From Sphingomonas aquatilis (GTDB taxonomy: Bacteria > Pseudomonadota > Alphaproteobacteria > Sphingomonadales > Sphingomonadaceae): 64,000 nucleotides of DNA. Below are positions 34,376 to 43,636 of the stretch, in pieces. Position 1 is the first letter of the stretch; each line of letters begins with the position of its first letter. The stretch is from positions 1 through 64,000 of the forward strand of contig NZ_JACIDB010000011.1 in the NCBI RefSeq assembly GCF_014196115.1. Direction: 5' to 3'. The translations under genes and the position numbers were made by a program. The notes below the pieces were generated by a model. That model was given only the letters and a program-made list of their open reading frames with translations, was not told where the DNA came from and searched no databases.

Positions 34376-34709
34376 AGCCGACAAATTGGCGGAAGATAAG
34401 GTCTTCCTCGCCTTGACCAGGCCGTCGGTCTTCATGGGACTGCCGCTCGAGGCGATCATGCCGATCATCATGGTCTGCATGGTCCTGTGGGGGATCATGC
34501 ATAACCCGTTCTATCCCCTGGCATTGTTCGGCGCGCTCTACTTCCCGGCGCGGATGGTCGTCCACTACGACTACAATGCCTTTCGGTTGTGGGGCCTTTG
34601 GTTCCAGACGGTTTTCCTGTCGAAGAACCGGAAGTTCTGGGGTGGCGGGAGCTATTCTCCCGTCCGCCTCGGGAAGGCCGTTAGACGCAAGCAGTTCGGC
34701 AATGACTGA
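34368..34709 (+). CDS. virB3: VirB3-like T4SS protein
   Basis: 113 residues from a GTG at 34368. KVFLALTRPSVFMGLPLEA is the family's N-terminal pattern, followed by two membrane segments near 27-65. VirB3 sits in the inner membrane with VirB4 and aids pilus assembly. It overlaps virB4 by eight bases. Confidence 0.9.
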   Translation: MAEADKLAEDKVFLALTRPSVFMGLPLEAIMPIIMVCMVLWGIMHNPFYPLALFGALYFPARMVVHYDYNAFRLWGLWFQTVFLSKNRKFWGGGSYSPVRLGKAVRRKQFGND

Positions 34710-37068
34710 CACCCGGCTGCAGCACAAGCGCGTTGCCGTGCGCGAGACGGACGACGTCAAGTTCATCCCCTACACCCGGCACGTCGACGACACAGTCGTA
34801 GCCCTCGAAGACGGCTCGCTGATGCGACTATATCGCGTCGACGGACGGCCCTTCGAGACGAGCGATATCGCCGACCTCAACACCTGGCACACCAAGCTCA
34901 ACATCACCTGGCGATCGATCGGTGACGATCGTGTCGCATTGTGGACGCATCTCGTTCGAACAGCGACCGATCCGGTCCTCGGCGGTGACTTCCATTCGGA
35001 TTTCGCCCGGCGGCTGCAAGATCGCTACTCTGAGGCGTTGAGGGAGAAGGTCCTCTACCACAACGAGTTCTATGTTGCGGTCATCGTGCGGCCATCGAGC
35101 ATGGCCGGCGACCAGGTAGCGCGCTTCTTTGGACGACGGAGTAGCCCCGACGAACTCGACACGCGCGCGTTGGCGATCATGGCGGACAAGTGCCGCGACT
35201 TTGAAACGCTGCTGGCGGACGCCGCCCCCGAGCCACTGTCACTCTATGAACATGACGGCATCCTGTTCTCGAAGCCCATGGAGGTGCTGCACTTCATTCT
35301 GACGGGCGACCGCATCCGCGTGCCCCTGCTGGATGGCCGTCTGGGACAGGCGCTGTACCAATCCCGCGTGGTGTTCGGCCGGGAAGCGGCCGAGATCCGG
35401 CTGCCGCACAAGTCGCATTATCTCGGGATGTTCGGCGTCCGCGAGTATGTCGCGAGCACGCGAACAGGGCAGTTCAACAGCCTGCTCAAGCTCGATTTCC
35501 CCTTTGTGCTGACGCAGAGCTTCGCCCCGCTGGTAAAACAGGCCGCTAGCGAGCGCTTTTCCAAGAAATACAAGCAGATGACGTCGTCGGATGATGCCGG
35601 CGTCAGCCAAGCGATCGAGCTTCTGGACGGCCAGGACGAACTCATGGCGAACAGGTTCGTCATGGGTGAGCATCACCTGTCGATCTCGGTAATCGACGAC
35701 GATCCGAAACGGCTGCTCGAGCGGCTATCGATCGCGCGCTCGGCCGCGGCGGATACCGGGATGGTCATGGCGCGCGAAGATGTCGCGCTCGAGGCGGCGT
35801 TCTGGGCACAGCTGCCGGGCAATTTTCGAATGCGGGCACGTCCAGCGGTGATCAACAGTCGCAATTTTGCTGCGTTGAGCCCTTTCTACACGTTTCCTGC
35901 AGGACGCCGATCGGGCAACCATTGGGGTGAGGCGGTCACGCTGCTTAAGACGCGCGCCGGGTCGTCCTTCTGGTTCAACTTTCATCGCGCCGACATCGGG
36001 CACACGCTGATTATCGGCCCGACCGGTGCGGGGAAGACCGTGCTGCAGAACTTCCTTCAGGCGCAGCTCGAAAAGACCGGCGCACGGCAGATATTCTTCG
36101 ACAAGGACCGCGGCGCCGAAATTTTTGTCCGAGCCTGTGGAGGCACCTACCTGACGTTGCGCAATGGCGAGCCAACCGGCTTTGCGCCGCTAAAGGGGTT
36201 GCCACCTACTGCGGAGAATATCGCCTTCCTCCGTCAATTCGTCCGCGTGCTAGTTCGTCGTGAGAACCGGCCACTCACGGTTGCCGAAGACCGTCTCATC
36301 GATGACGGCATCGACGCCGTCATGCGGCTTCCCTCATCCGCTCGCTCAATGGGCGCGCTGCGCGAGATGCTCGGCTACGCGGACGCCGAGGGGATCGGCG
36401 CCAGGCTCGAGCGGTGGTGCCAAGGCGGATCGCTAGGCTGGGCCTTTGACGGCCTGGTCGACGAGGTATCGTTGTCGGCACGGTTCGTCGGCTTCGACAT
36501 GACGCAATTCCTCGAGAACCCGGAGATCCGCACGCCTACTATGCTCTACCTGTTTCACCGGGTGAACGAGCTGCTCGATGGACAGCGGGTCGTCGTCGAT
36601 ATCGACGAGTTTTGGAAAGCGCTGCAGGACGAAGCCTTTCGATCGTTCGCGCAGGACGGACTGAAGACCTTCCGCAAGCGCAACGCGTTCATGGTCTTCG
36701 GCACGCAGTCACCCGCGGACGCGCTGCGCTCTCCGATCGCCCATTCGATCATTGAGCAGACGGCGACCAAGATCCTCCTGCCCAACTCGGATGCGAAGCG
36801 TTCCGATTATTGCGACGGGCTGGGACTGACGGAAGCGGAGTTCCGGCTGATCCGCGAGGATCTGACGCCGGAGAGCCGCTGCTTTCTCGTCAAGCAGGGC
36901 CACACCTCCATCGTTGCCAAGCTCGACCTCGGCGGCATGCCAGATGAGCTGAAAGTCCTGTCCGGACGGGCAGAGACCCTGATCGCCATGGATGAAGCGA
37001 TCGCCGTCGCCGGCGACCATCCAAACGACTGGCTGCCACTATTCTACGTTAACGAGAGGAAAAGCTGA
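34702..37068 (+). CDS. virB4: VirB4 ATPase
   Basis: 788 residues from an ATG at 34702. CagE/TrbE/VirB N-domain, then an ATPase domain with Walker A GPTGAGKT (439-446) and Walker B near VVVDIDEFWKAL (about 633). It energises pilus assembly and substrate passage at the inner membrane. The length is typical (about 800). It is followed after one base by virB5. Confidence 0.95.
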   Translation: MTDTRLQHKRVAVRETDDVKFIPYTRHVDDTVVALEDGSLMRLYRVDGRPFETSDIADLNTWHTKLNITWRSIGDDRVALWTHLVRTATDPVLGGDFHSDFARRLQDRYSEALREKVLYHNEFYVAVIVRPSSMAGDQVARFFGRRSSPDELDTRALAIMADKCRDFETLLADAAPEPLSLYEHDGILFSKPMEVLHFILTGDRIRVPLLDGRLGQALYQSRVVFGREAAEIRLPHKSHYLGMFGVREYVASTRTGQFNSLLKLDFPFVLTQSFAPLVKQAASERFSKKYKQMTSSDDAGVSQAIELLDGQDELMANRFVMGEHHLSISVIDDDPKRLLERLSIARSAAADTGMVMAREDVALEAAFWAQLPGNFRMRARPAVINSRNFAALSPFYTFPAGRRSGNHWGEAVTLLKTRAGSSFWFNFHRADIGHTLIIGPTGAGKTVLQNFLQAQLEKTGARQIFFDKDRGAEIFVRACGGTYLTLRNGEPTGFAPLKGLPPTAENIAFLRQFVRVLVRRENRPLTVAEDRLIDDGIDAVMRLPSSARSMGALREMLGYADAEGIGARLERWCQGGSLGWAFDGLVDEVSLSARFVGFDMTQFLENPEIRTPTMLYLFHRVNELLDGQRVVVDIDEFWKALQDEAFRSFAQDGLKTFRKRNAFMVFGTQSPADALRSPIAHSIIEQTATKILLPNSDAKRSDYCDGLGLTEAEFRLIREDLTPESRCFLVKQGHTSIVAKLDLGGMPDELKVLSGRAETLIAMDEAIAVAGDHPNDWLPLFYVNERKS

Positions 37069-37069
37069 C

Positions 37070-37795
37070 ATGCGGATCAAACGGACCTTGCTCGGCCTCG
37101 CAGCATCGGTCGGGGTGATCGGACTCGCCGCGCCCGTCGCGGCGCAGGGCATCCCGGTGTTCGACACGACGACGTATCTCCAAGCGTTGCAGACCGCCCG
37201 TCAAACCCTGACCATCGTCGACCAAGGAAGGCAGCAGATCCAGACGGCCGCCAACCAGTTACAGTCGCTGCAGAAGCTCACCAACATGAGCGAGATCGCC
37301 TCGACCCTGAACCTGCCTCAGGTGCGCAACCTCCTCCCCGACGCCAATACCGACGCAGCAACGTTGCTATCCGGCAACCTTTCGAGGCTGGGGCCGCTCG
37401 GCAACCTCGCCTCGAATATCCAGGCAAGGTACCGTCTTTCAGGAACCGGATCGTCCGACGCGGACGCAGCCTATGATCTGGCGTTGCGAAACGCCACGGG
37501 GGCCGCAGCGACGACCGCGGCACTCGGCGAAAACACCCTGAACGTGACCCAAGCACGGACCCAGGGCCTCGATCAGCTCCGCCAGCAATTGGCGAGCGCC
37601 CGCGATCCGAAGGATGTCATGGACCTGCAGGCGCGCATCGCGGTCGAACAGGCGCAGCTCCAGAACGATATGCTCAAGATGCAGGCGGTCCAGATGGCCC
37701 AAGCCGGTGCGGCAAATCTGGCCGCAAGTGCTGCGCTGGTATCCGCAGGCCGCAACGAGTCAGCGTTCTTCGAGGCCAACACGATCCGGAGGTAA
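37070..37795 (+). CDS. virB5: VirB5-like minor pilin
   Basis: 241 residues. A signal peptide (LLGLAASVGVIGLAAPVAAQ) is followed by a helical protein: PVFDTTTYLQALQTARQTL and later RTQGLDQLRQQLASAR and LQNDMLKMQAVQMAQ. This is the long-helix structure of VirB5/TraC pilus-tip proteins. It starts one base after virB4 stops. Confidence 0.85.
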   Translation: MRIKRTLLGLAASVGVIGLAAPVAAQGIPVFDTTTYLQALQTARQTLTIVDQGRQQIQTAANQLQSLQKLTNMSEIASTLNLPQVRNLLPDANTDAATLLSGNLSRLGPLGNLASNIQARYRLSGTGSSDADAAYDLALRNATGAAATTAALGENTLNVTQARTQGLDQLRQQLASARDPKDVMDLQARIAVEQAQLQNDMLKMQAVQMAQAGAANLAASAALVSAGRNESAFFEANTIRR

Positions 37796-37796
37796 C

Positions 37797-38066
37797 ATGC
37801 GTCGGTTCATTTCATTATGTGGGCTACTGACCGTCTGCGCGTGCCAACAGCAAGTCTCCATTCCCACCGCCAAGCAACTTATCGCCGATCGATCGCTGCT
37901 GACCGAGTGGCAGGGCAAATGTGACACTGGCGAATACAGCCAGCTTTCGCCGGCGCGAAAGGCCGAGTTCTGCGCGACCACGCAGGAGGCCACCATCTCC
38001 GTCGCACAGATGCAGGCGGGCAAGAAGGATTCGGATTTCTTCAAGGCGAACACGCTGAGGAAGTGA
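37797..38066 (+). CDS. EexN/TrbK-like entry-exclusion lipoprotein
   Basis: 89 residues. An N-terminal signal ends LLTVCAC, giving a likely lipid-modified Cys. The mature part has AKQLIADRSLLTEWQGKC then EFCATTQEATIS, the C...C spacing of EexN-type lipoproteins located between virB5 and virB6. Such proteins bar entry of a related element into a cell already carrying it. It is one base after virB5. Confidence 0.7.
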   Translation: MRRFISLCGLLTVCACQQQVSIPTAKQLIADRSLLTEWQGKCDTGEYSQLSPARKAEFCATTQEATISVAQMQAGKKDSDFFKANTLRK

Positions 38067-38108
38067 TGCTCGTGCGGTGTCGGTTCGCAATATCAGGACG
38101 GGTTTAGC

Positions 38109-39161
38109 ATGGCCGCTCCCAACATCATGACGTTGTTCACGACCATGTATGGGTACGTGGAGAGTGCCATTGCCGGTGCCGTCGCGACCTTCGGTTCGGG
38201 CCTTGTGAGCTTCGTCGCGGCGCCGCTTGCACTTGCGGCCACGATCTACTTCCTGTTGCTCGGCTTCGCTGTCCTGCGGGGTGCTATCCAGGCGCCACTC
38301 CGGGAGCTCGTGTTCCAAGCTGGAAAGGTCGGCTTCGCGCTCGCGGCGGCCAGCGCGGTCGGCTATACGACCTTTGTCGTCAACATCGCGACCGACCTGC
38401 CAGCCCAGATCATCGCGGCAGGGTCGGGGACGCCAGTCACCAATCCGGGCACGACGTTCGATACCTATGTTGCCGACACCGGCAAACTCGGTCAGCGAAT
38501 GGTCGACGCGAATACAAAGGTCCAGGCGCAGGCTTCGCGCGGCCTGACTGACTTCCGGACGCCGCTCATTCAGCTGACGTGTTCATTGGTCACCTATATC
38601 TGCATCGCAATCCTATACGTCTTTGCGTTTCTGTCGGCGTCGATTGGTTTCTGCATCGTCATCTTCGCCAAGCTGTCCGTTTCGATCTGCGTTGCGCTCG
38701 CGCCACTTGCTCTTGCCTGCTTACTGTTCAACTCCTCGCGGTGGCTGTTCGATGGCTGGTTGAAGCAGACCACCAACTTCGTTCTCCTGATGGTCATCAT
38801 GGCGATCATGACGAAATTCATCACCGGCCTGCAGGAGGCCGCGATGGACGGCATCCTGGGTTCAATTGGCGACGGTACCATCTTTGTCACCACCGAGAAT
38901 ACGTATCTGACACTCAGCGCCGGGGTCATGGTCGTGGCGACGATCTCCTGCTCAGCGATCTATATCGTCGGCTCGATCTTCTTTTTTCAGTCCCCCGCCA
39001 TCGCCTCGGGGATCGCCGGCGGCGCCTCGTCCAGCGGCCATGGCTTTCTGATGACGGGTGCGAACATGATGGCCAATCGCCTGATGTTCCGGCGCGCGAC
39101 CCAGGCTGCCACTCCAGCCAATCGGGCGGCGAGCGGCGGTTCGATCAATCGCGCGGCATGA
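38109..39161 (+). CDS. virB6: VirB6-like inner membrane channel protein
   Basis: 350 residues with about six to seven membrane helices (VSFVAAPLALAATIYFLLLG, CIAILYVFAFLSASIGFCIV, SVSICVALAPLALACLLF, GVMVVATISCSAIYIVGS). The TrbL/VirB6 signature around RWLFDGWLKQTTNFVLL is present. A Ser/Ala-rich cytoplasmic tail ends the protein. Confidence 0.9.
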   Translation: MAAPNIMTLFTTMYGYVESAIAGAVATFGSGLVSFVAAPLALAATIYFLLLGFAVLRGAIQAPLRELVFQAGKVGFALAAASAVGYTTFVVNIATDLPAQIIAAGSGTPVTNPGTTFDTYVADTGKLGQRMVDANTKVQAQASRGLTDFRTPLIQLTCSLVTYICIAILYVFAFLSASIGFCIVIFAKLSVSICVALAPLALACLLFNSSRWLFDGWLKQTTNFVLLMVIMAIMTKFITGLQEAAMDGILGSIGDGTIFVTTENTYLTLSAGVMVVATISCSAIYIVGSIFFFQSPAIASGIAGGASSSGHGFLMTGANMMANRLMFRRATQAATPANRAASGGSINRAA

Positions 39162-39231
39162 CCATAGCGATGAGCATCGTCCAGATCGGATCCAGGCCGC
39201 TGGATCCAGCATCACCAGCATTGGAGATCGT

Positions 39232-39585
39232 ATGAGAGGCTTAGCCCTGGTGGCGATCGGCACGATCGCGCTTAGCGGATGTGCCGGCGCGCAACTCAAG
39301 AAGCCGGCGGTCTGCGACGGCAAGCATCGACGGCCAGCGAACGCCTACGGCAGCGTTCTTCCGACGCTGCCGATCCCCGTGCCTGTATCGCAAGCGGCGG
39401 CACGATCAATGATCGCCCCGCCATCCGGCTCCGCGCCACCGCAACAGCCTGCGTCTGCCCCCGAGATCCCGACGCTACGAGGCTCGGGCACGCCTTCCTC
39501 ATCGTCGGGCCGCGAGATCCTAGGTCCGGCGGCCAAGCCCCGCCTGTCAAACCGGATCGTCGCTCGATCCTACCTTCCATGCTGA
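39232..39585 (+). CDS. virB7: VirB7-like lipoprotein, Pro-rich
   Basis: 117 residues. The signal ends IALSGCAG (lipobox LSGC), then AQLKKPAVCDGKHRRPAN with a second Cys that in VirB7 pairs with VirB9. It is longer than Agrobacterium VirB7 (55 aa), with a Pro/Ser-rich tail after residue 60. Position between virB6 and virB8 supports the call. Confidence 0.7.
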   Translation: MRGLALVAIGTIALSGCAGAQLKKPAVCDGKHRRPANAYGSVLPTLPIPVPVSQAAARSMIAPPSGSAPPQQPASAPEIPTLRGSGTPSSSSGREILGPAAKPRLSNRIVARSYLPC

Positions 39586-39601
39586 TCAGGGGGACGACGC
39601 C

Positions 39602-40279
39602 ATGCCGGCGGTGAAGGCCGAGAAGAAGGACGAGTATTTTCAGACGTCACGGACCTGGGAATACGATCGCTTCCGCGCTGCCGCAGGACGCGAGAAGCTC
39701 GCTTGGATCATCGCGGCAGTCGCGGTGGTATTGGCGATTGTCGCGGTGGCCGCCGTCGCGATGCTGACCCCGCTCAAGACGGTTGATCCGTTCGTGATCC
39801 GCGTCGACCGATCCTCGGGTGAAACCCAGATCGTCACGGCCCTGAAGGGACCGCAGCCCCGCACCTACGATGAGGCGGTCAATCGCTACTTCATCGCGCA
39901 ATACGTCCGGCTACGGGAGGGCTGGCTCAACGATGCAGCACGCGAAAATGCCTATGCCGTCATGCTGATGAGCGATCAGAACGAAGCACAGCGTTATCTG
40001 AACAGCGTCCAGTCAAGCAACAGGAATGCACCGTCCAATATTTATGGTGACAAAGGCTTCGTATCGATTTCGATCCGGTCGATCAGCTTCCTCAGCCAGA
40101 CCGTCGCGCAGGTCCGCTATTCCAAGATCATTACCTACGGACAGAGCGCTCCCATCGCACAGAATTGGAACGCCATCCTGACCTTCAAATTCACGACAGC
40201 CCCCGAGCATGAGAAAGATCGCAACATCAATCCGCTCGGCTTCCAGGTCGTCAACTATCGCTCTGATCCGGAGGCGTGA
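39602..40279 (+). CDS. virB8: VirB8-like bitopic protein
   Basis: 225 residues. A cytoplasmic N-terminus, one membrane helix at about 36-58 (AWIIAAVAVVLAIVAVAAVA), then an NTF2-like periplasmic domain with RTYDEAVNRYFIAQYVRLREG, the VirB8 signature. VirB8 nucleates the inner membrane complex. Its stop is one base before the virB9 ATG. Confidence 0.92.
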   Translation: MPAVKAEKKDEYFQTSRTWEYDRFRAAAGREKLAWIIAAVAVVLAIVAVAAVAMLTPLKTVDPFVIRVDRSSGETQIVTALKGPQPRTYDEAVNRYFIAQYVRLREGWLNDAARENAYAVMLMSDQNEAQRYLNSVQSSNRNAPSNIYGDKGFVSISIRSISFLSQTVAQVRYSKIITYGQSAPIAQNWNAILTFKFTTAPEHEKDRNINPLGFQVVNYRSDPEA

Positions 40280-40280
40280 C

Positions 40281-41288
40281 ATGAACGAGCCATCGAACTC
40301 CCGGGTGAACCCGGATCGTGTCGTCGTCCCGTTCCTTCCGGCGCTGCGTCGGAGGGTCGAGGAGCGGCTGTCGCCTTCGATGAGCAAGCTGACCGTGACG
40401 AAAGCGGGCGCGACGAGCCGGTTCTGGCGAGGGATTGGAAGGATATGGCATCGGCTAGTCGCCTTCTCAGCGGTCGGGCTCATCGCGTCGACGATGATCC
40501 CTCGTCCCGCGACCGCCTCTGAGGTCCCTCGCCCGGGGTCGAAGGACACCCGGTTGCGAGACGTCAATTACGATCCCGATCAGGTTGTCTCGATCGTCGG
40601 CAGTTTCCGCCATGCCATCGAGATCCGATTTGGACCCGGTGAGACGATCACGCAGGCGGCGCTCGGGGATACGGTATCGTGGCAGATCGCGCCGGTCGCC
40701 AACATCGTGTTCCTGAAGCCCCGGGAACGCGCCGGGCCCACCAATTTGATTGTCGTCACCAATGCGGCAGGCGTGGCTCGCACCTATCACTTCAATCTCT
40801 CGTTGGGGACGGCCGGCACGATGTACGGCGTCCGCTTTCGTTATCTGCGCGAGGAGCGCGCGGTCGCCGCTTTGCAGGCTCAGGTCGCAGAGGCGCAGGC
40901 CGCCAAGGCGATCGAGTCTGGTATTACCACAGCGGCGCTCGACCATGCCGTGATCGAGGGTCAGCGGAACCTGAACTATACGGTGCAGGGCGACGTGGCA
41001 CTGCAGCCTAGCGAGGTATCGGACAACGGTGAGTTCACTGTTCTGCGATATCCGGGTCATGCCGACGTTCCGTCGATCTTCGCGGTCGACGTCGATGGTA
41101 CCGAAACCATCGTTCCCTACGACGTGCGCGAGGATTTCGTCGTGATCCATGCGGTGTATCGGGAGTTGCGGCTCCGTCGCGGCACCGCCGTACTGTGCAT
41201 CTTCAACGAGGCCCCTCCCCGCAACGTCCGGGGTGACCGGACCGGCACCGTGTCCAACGTCGTCGAGCGCAAGGTGAAGGACCAATAG
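40281..41288 (+). CDS. virB9: VirB9-like outer core protein with N-terminal extension
   Basis: 335 residues. The first ~50 residues are basic and cytoplasmic-looking (VVPFLPALRRRVEERLSPSM) before the hydrophobic segment LVAFSAVGLIASTMIP and cleavage after RPATAS. Mature VirB9 follows: NYDPDQVVSIVGSFRHAIEI, NYTVQGDVALQPSEV and FNEAPP. The extension is unusual; an internal ATG (MSKLTVTKAG) would shorten it. VirB9 forms the core complex with VirB7 and VirB10. Confidence 0.88.
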   Translation: MNEPSNSRVNPDRVVVPFLPALRRRVEERLSPSMSKLTVTKAGATSRFWRGIGRIWHRLVAFSAVGLIASTMIPRPATASEVPRPGSKDTRLRDVNYDPDQVVSIVGSFRHAIEIRFGPGETITQAALGDTVSWQIAPVANIVFLKPRERAGPTNLIVVTNAAGVARTYHFNLSLGTAGTMYGVRFRYLREERAVAALQAQVAEAQAAKAIESGITTAALDHAVIEGQRNLNYTVQGDVALQPSEVSDNGEFTVLRYPGHADVPSIFAVDVDGTETIVPYDVREDFVVIHAVYRELRLRRGTAVLCIFNEAPPRNVRGDRTGTVSNVVERKVKDQ

Positions 41289-41289
41289 C

Positions 41290-42600
41290 ATGGCCGAGAC
41301 CATCATCGATCGTGGCGGGTCGATCGGCCCCGAGCCGATCGCATCGCAACAGCCGGACACCATGGTGGCGCGTAGCGGCGGCTGGGGGAATATTGCCCTT
41401 CTGAGCGCTGGGATAGGGCTTGTCGGCGCAATTAGCGGCATAGCCATCGGGTACGGTGCCTTTCATCGACCGGTGAACGCGACCAACGCTGCCGCGCCTG
41501 CGAAAGCTAGCGATCGCAGCGTTGACGAGGTGATGGCCAATCCAAATGTCCAGCGCGCCGCGCTCGCCAATCAGCTCGGCCAACCTGGCGCTCCCGCAAC
41601 CGATATCTTCGGTCGTCCCATCACGCCGGCGACACCGACGGTCGACGCGAGCGGCAATGCGAATCCTGCGGCGGGTGTCGTGGCGAACCAGGGTCCGACC
41701 GCAAGTGGCCAACAGACGCCCGCTCAGCGCCGCGCGGAACAGGCAAGGATCATGGCGGATGCAGCGCGCCGATCGCCGATCATGGCGTTCGGTGCGACGG
41801 GTCCGACCCCCGAAACATCCGGATCGGCAAATGACGCGACGAGAGCTTCGCAGGATCCCGGTGGGGTCCAAGATGGCAGCGACCTCCAGACCGGGCGGTC
41901 GATGGTCGCTCGTCGTGATGTCGGCGCGAGCGGCTTCAATGACCAAGGCGAAGGCACTGCAACGGCAAAGGGCGCTACGGACCTCGGCGACCAGCTGAGC
42001 CATTCCGGCATTCAGACGGTGCGCGCGACGATGGTGGGCGACCGCAGTCTCCTCCTCAGCGCCGGAACCGTCATCCCTTGCACGCTGCAGACGGCGATAA
42101 ACTCGACGCAGGCGGGCTTTGTGTCATGCGTCATCAATCACGACGTCTTCTCGGAAAACGGCCGCATCGTGCTGCTCGACAAAGGCACGAAGGTGCTCGG
42201 CCAGTATGCAGGCGGGATCACGCAAGGTCAGGCGCGCCTTTTCGTTCTCTGGACCCGGGCACTCACCCCTCGCGGCGTCGCGATCAACCTTGGTTCGCCG
42301 GCGTCTGACAGTCTTGGGCGCGCGGGATTGCCGGGCGGGGTTGATACACAATTCTGGTCCCGCTTCGGCCTTGGCCTCGTTATTTCGGTCTTGGAGGACG
42401 CCTCCAACATCGCGAGCCGGGCGGTTCAAGGGGAAGGAACCTATTCGACGCAGGTTCCGGGCAACACCGCCAATACCGTTCTTCAACAGACGATGCAGAT
42501 CAGGCCCGTCTTGAAGAAGAACCAAGGCGATACGGCGGCTATTTTCGTCGCGAAGGATTTTGACTTTCGGTCGGTCTACGAAGTGCGCCTGAGGCGCTGA
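41290..42600 (+). CDS. virB10: VirB10-like core channel protein
   Basis: 436 residues. Cytoplasmic N-terminus, a membrane helix near 35-55 (NIALLSAGIGLVGAISGIAI), a Pro/Gln/Ala-rich periplasmic linker, then the TrbI/VirB10 domain: LLSAGTVIPCTLQTAINSTQ, FVSCVINHDVFSENGRIVLL, GTKVLGQYAGGI. VirB10 spans both membranes and transduces energy from VirB4/11/D4. One base separates it from virB9 and from virB11. Confidence 0.95.
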   Translation: MAETIIDRGGSIGPEPIASQQPDTMVARSGGWGNIALLSAGIGLVGAISGIAIGYGAFHRPVNATNAAAPAKASDRSVDEVMANPNVQRAALANQLGQPGAPATDIFGRPITPATPTVDASGNANPAAGVVANQGPTASGQQTPAQRRAEQARIMADAARRSPIMAFGATGPTPETSGSANDATRASQDPGGVQDGSDLQTGRSMVARRDVGASGFNDQGEGTATAKGATDLGDQLSHSGIQTVRATMVGDRSLLLSAGTVIPCTLQTAINSTQAGFVSCVINHDVFSENGRIVLLDKGTKVLGQYAGGITQGQARLFVLWTRALTPRGVAINLGSPASDSLGRAGLPGGVDTQFWSRFGLGLVISVLEDASNIASRAVQGEGTYSTQVPGNTANTVLQQTMQIRPVLKKNQGDTAAIFVAKDFDFRSVYEVRLRR

Positions 42601-42601
42601 T

Positions 42602-43624
42602 ATGGCGTCGGGTTCAGCCTCGCTGCTCTACGCTCATAACGCGGCGCCGATCATTCGCCATCTGGAGCGCGCCGACGTCACAGAACTCGTCATCAACGAG
42701 CCCGGCCTGATTGGACTGGAAACTCGCGCGGGTTGGGAGTGGCACGAGGAGCCTTCGCTCGACAGTTCGTCTTTGATGACGCTCTCGCGGCTCATCGCCG
42801 GCTGCACCAAACAGGATGTCAGCGCTGAGTATCCGATCGTATCATCGGTCCTTCCAGGCGGTGAACGAGCGCAGGTCGTCGTTCCACCCGCAGTCGAGCA
42901 AGGCTTCATCTCGATCACGGTACGCAAAGCATCCGGTGTCTCGATGGACCTCGACGATTTCGATCGGGCCGGTCTTTTCAGTGAGGTGCGTGCCAAAGGG
43001 CTTCACGAGGAGATCGATGCGGCGTTGCTCGCGCGGCGCGCGGCCGGTGATTGGAAGGCGTTCTTCCGACTGGCCGTGGAAGCGAAGAAGAACATTCTGA
43101 TTTCCGGCGCCACAGGATCGGGCAAGACCAGCTTTTCGAAGGGGCTCATCAAGCTGATCCCCGACCATGAGCGGATCCTGACGATCGAGGATACGCGCGA
43201 GCTGGTCGTGCCGCAGCGCAACCGCGTCCACATGATGTACGCCAAGGACGGCAAGGGGCTGCAGAAGGTCGGGGCAAAAGAGTTGCTGGAGTCTGCCCTT
43301 CGCATGCGCCCTGATCGCATCCTCCTCCAGGAGCTGCGCGATGGAACGGCGTTCTTCTACCTAAGGAACGTCAACAGCGGTCATCCCGGATCGATCACCA
43401 CCGTCCACGCCAATACGGCCGAGGGCGCGCTCGAGCAGCTCACGCTCCTGGTGAAGGAGTCGGACGGCGGAAGCGACCTCGACCGCCATGACATCAGAGC
43501 ATTGCTGCGGTCGCTGGTGGACATCGTCGTGCAAATGGACCGGCTGCCCCCGCGAGACGGGCAGCCTGCGCGCTATCGCATGACGGAGGTGTGGTTCGAT
43601 CCGGCGGGTAAGCCGCGAGACTGA
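42602..43624 (+). CDS. virB11: VirB11 secretion ATPase
   Basis: 340 residues. Walker A SGATGSGKTSF near residue 169, Asp box TIEDTRELV, Walker B RPDRILLQELRDG, His box GHPGSITTVHAN. A hexameric cytosolic ATPase switching the system between pilus assembly and DNA transfer. It begins one base after virB10 and is followed after 12 bases by virD4. Confidence 0.96.
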   Translation: MASGSASLLYAHNAAPIIRHLERADVTELVINEPGLIGLETRAGWEWHEEPSLDSSSLMTLSRLIAGCTKQDVSAEYPIVSSVLPGGERAQVVVPPAVEQGFISITVRKASGVSMDLDDFDRAGLFSEVRAKGLHEEIDAALLARRAAGDWKAFFRLAVEAKKNILISGATGSGKTSFSKGLIKLIPDHERILTIEDTRELVVPQRNRVHMMYAKDGKGLQKVGAKELLESALRMRPDRILLQELRDGTAFFYLRNVNSGHPGSITTVHANTAEGALEQLTLLVKESDGGSDLDRHDIRALLRSLVDIVVQMDRLPPRDGQPARYRMTEVWFDPAGKPRD

Positions 43625-43636
43625 GGAGGGTCGCGC

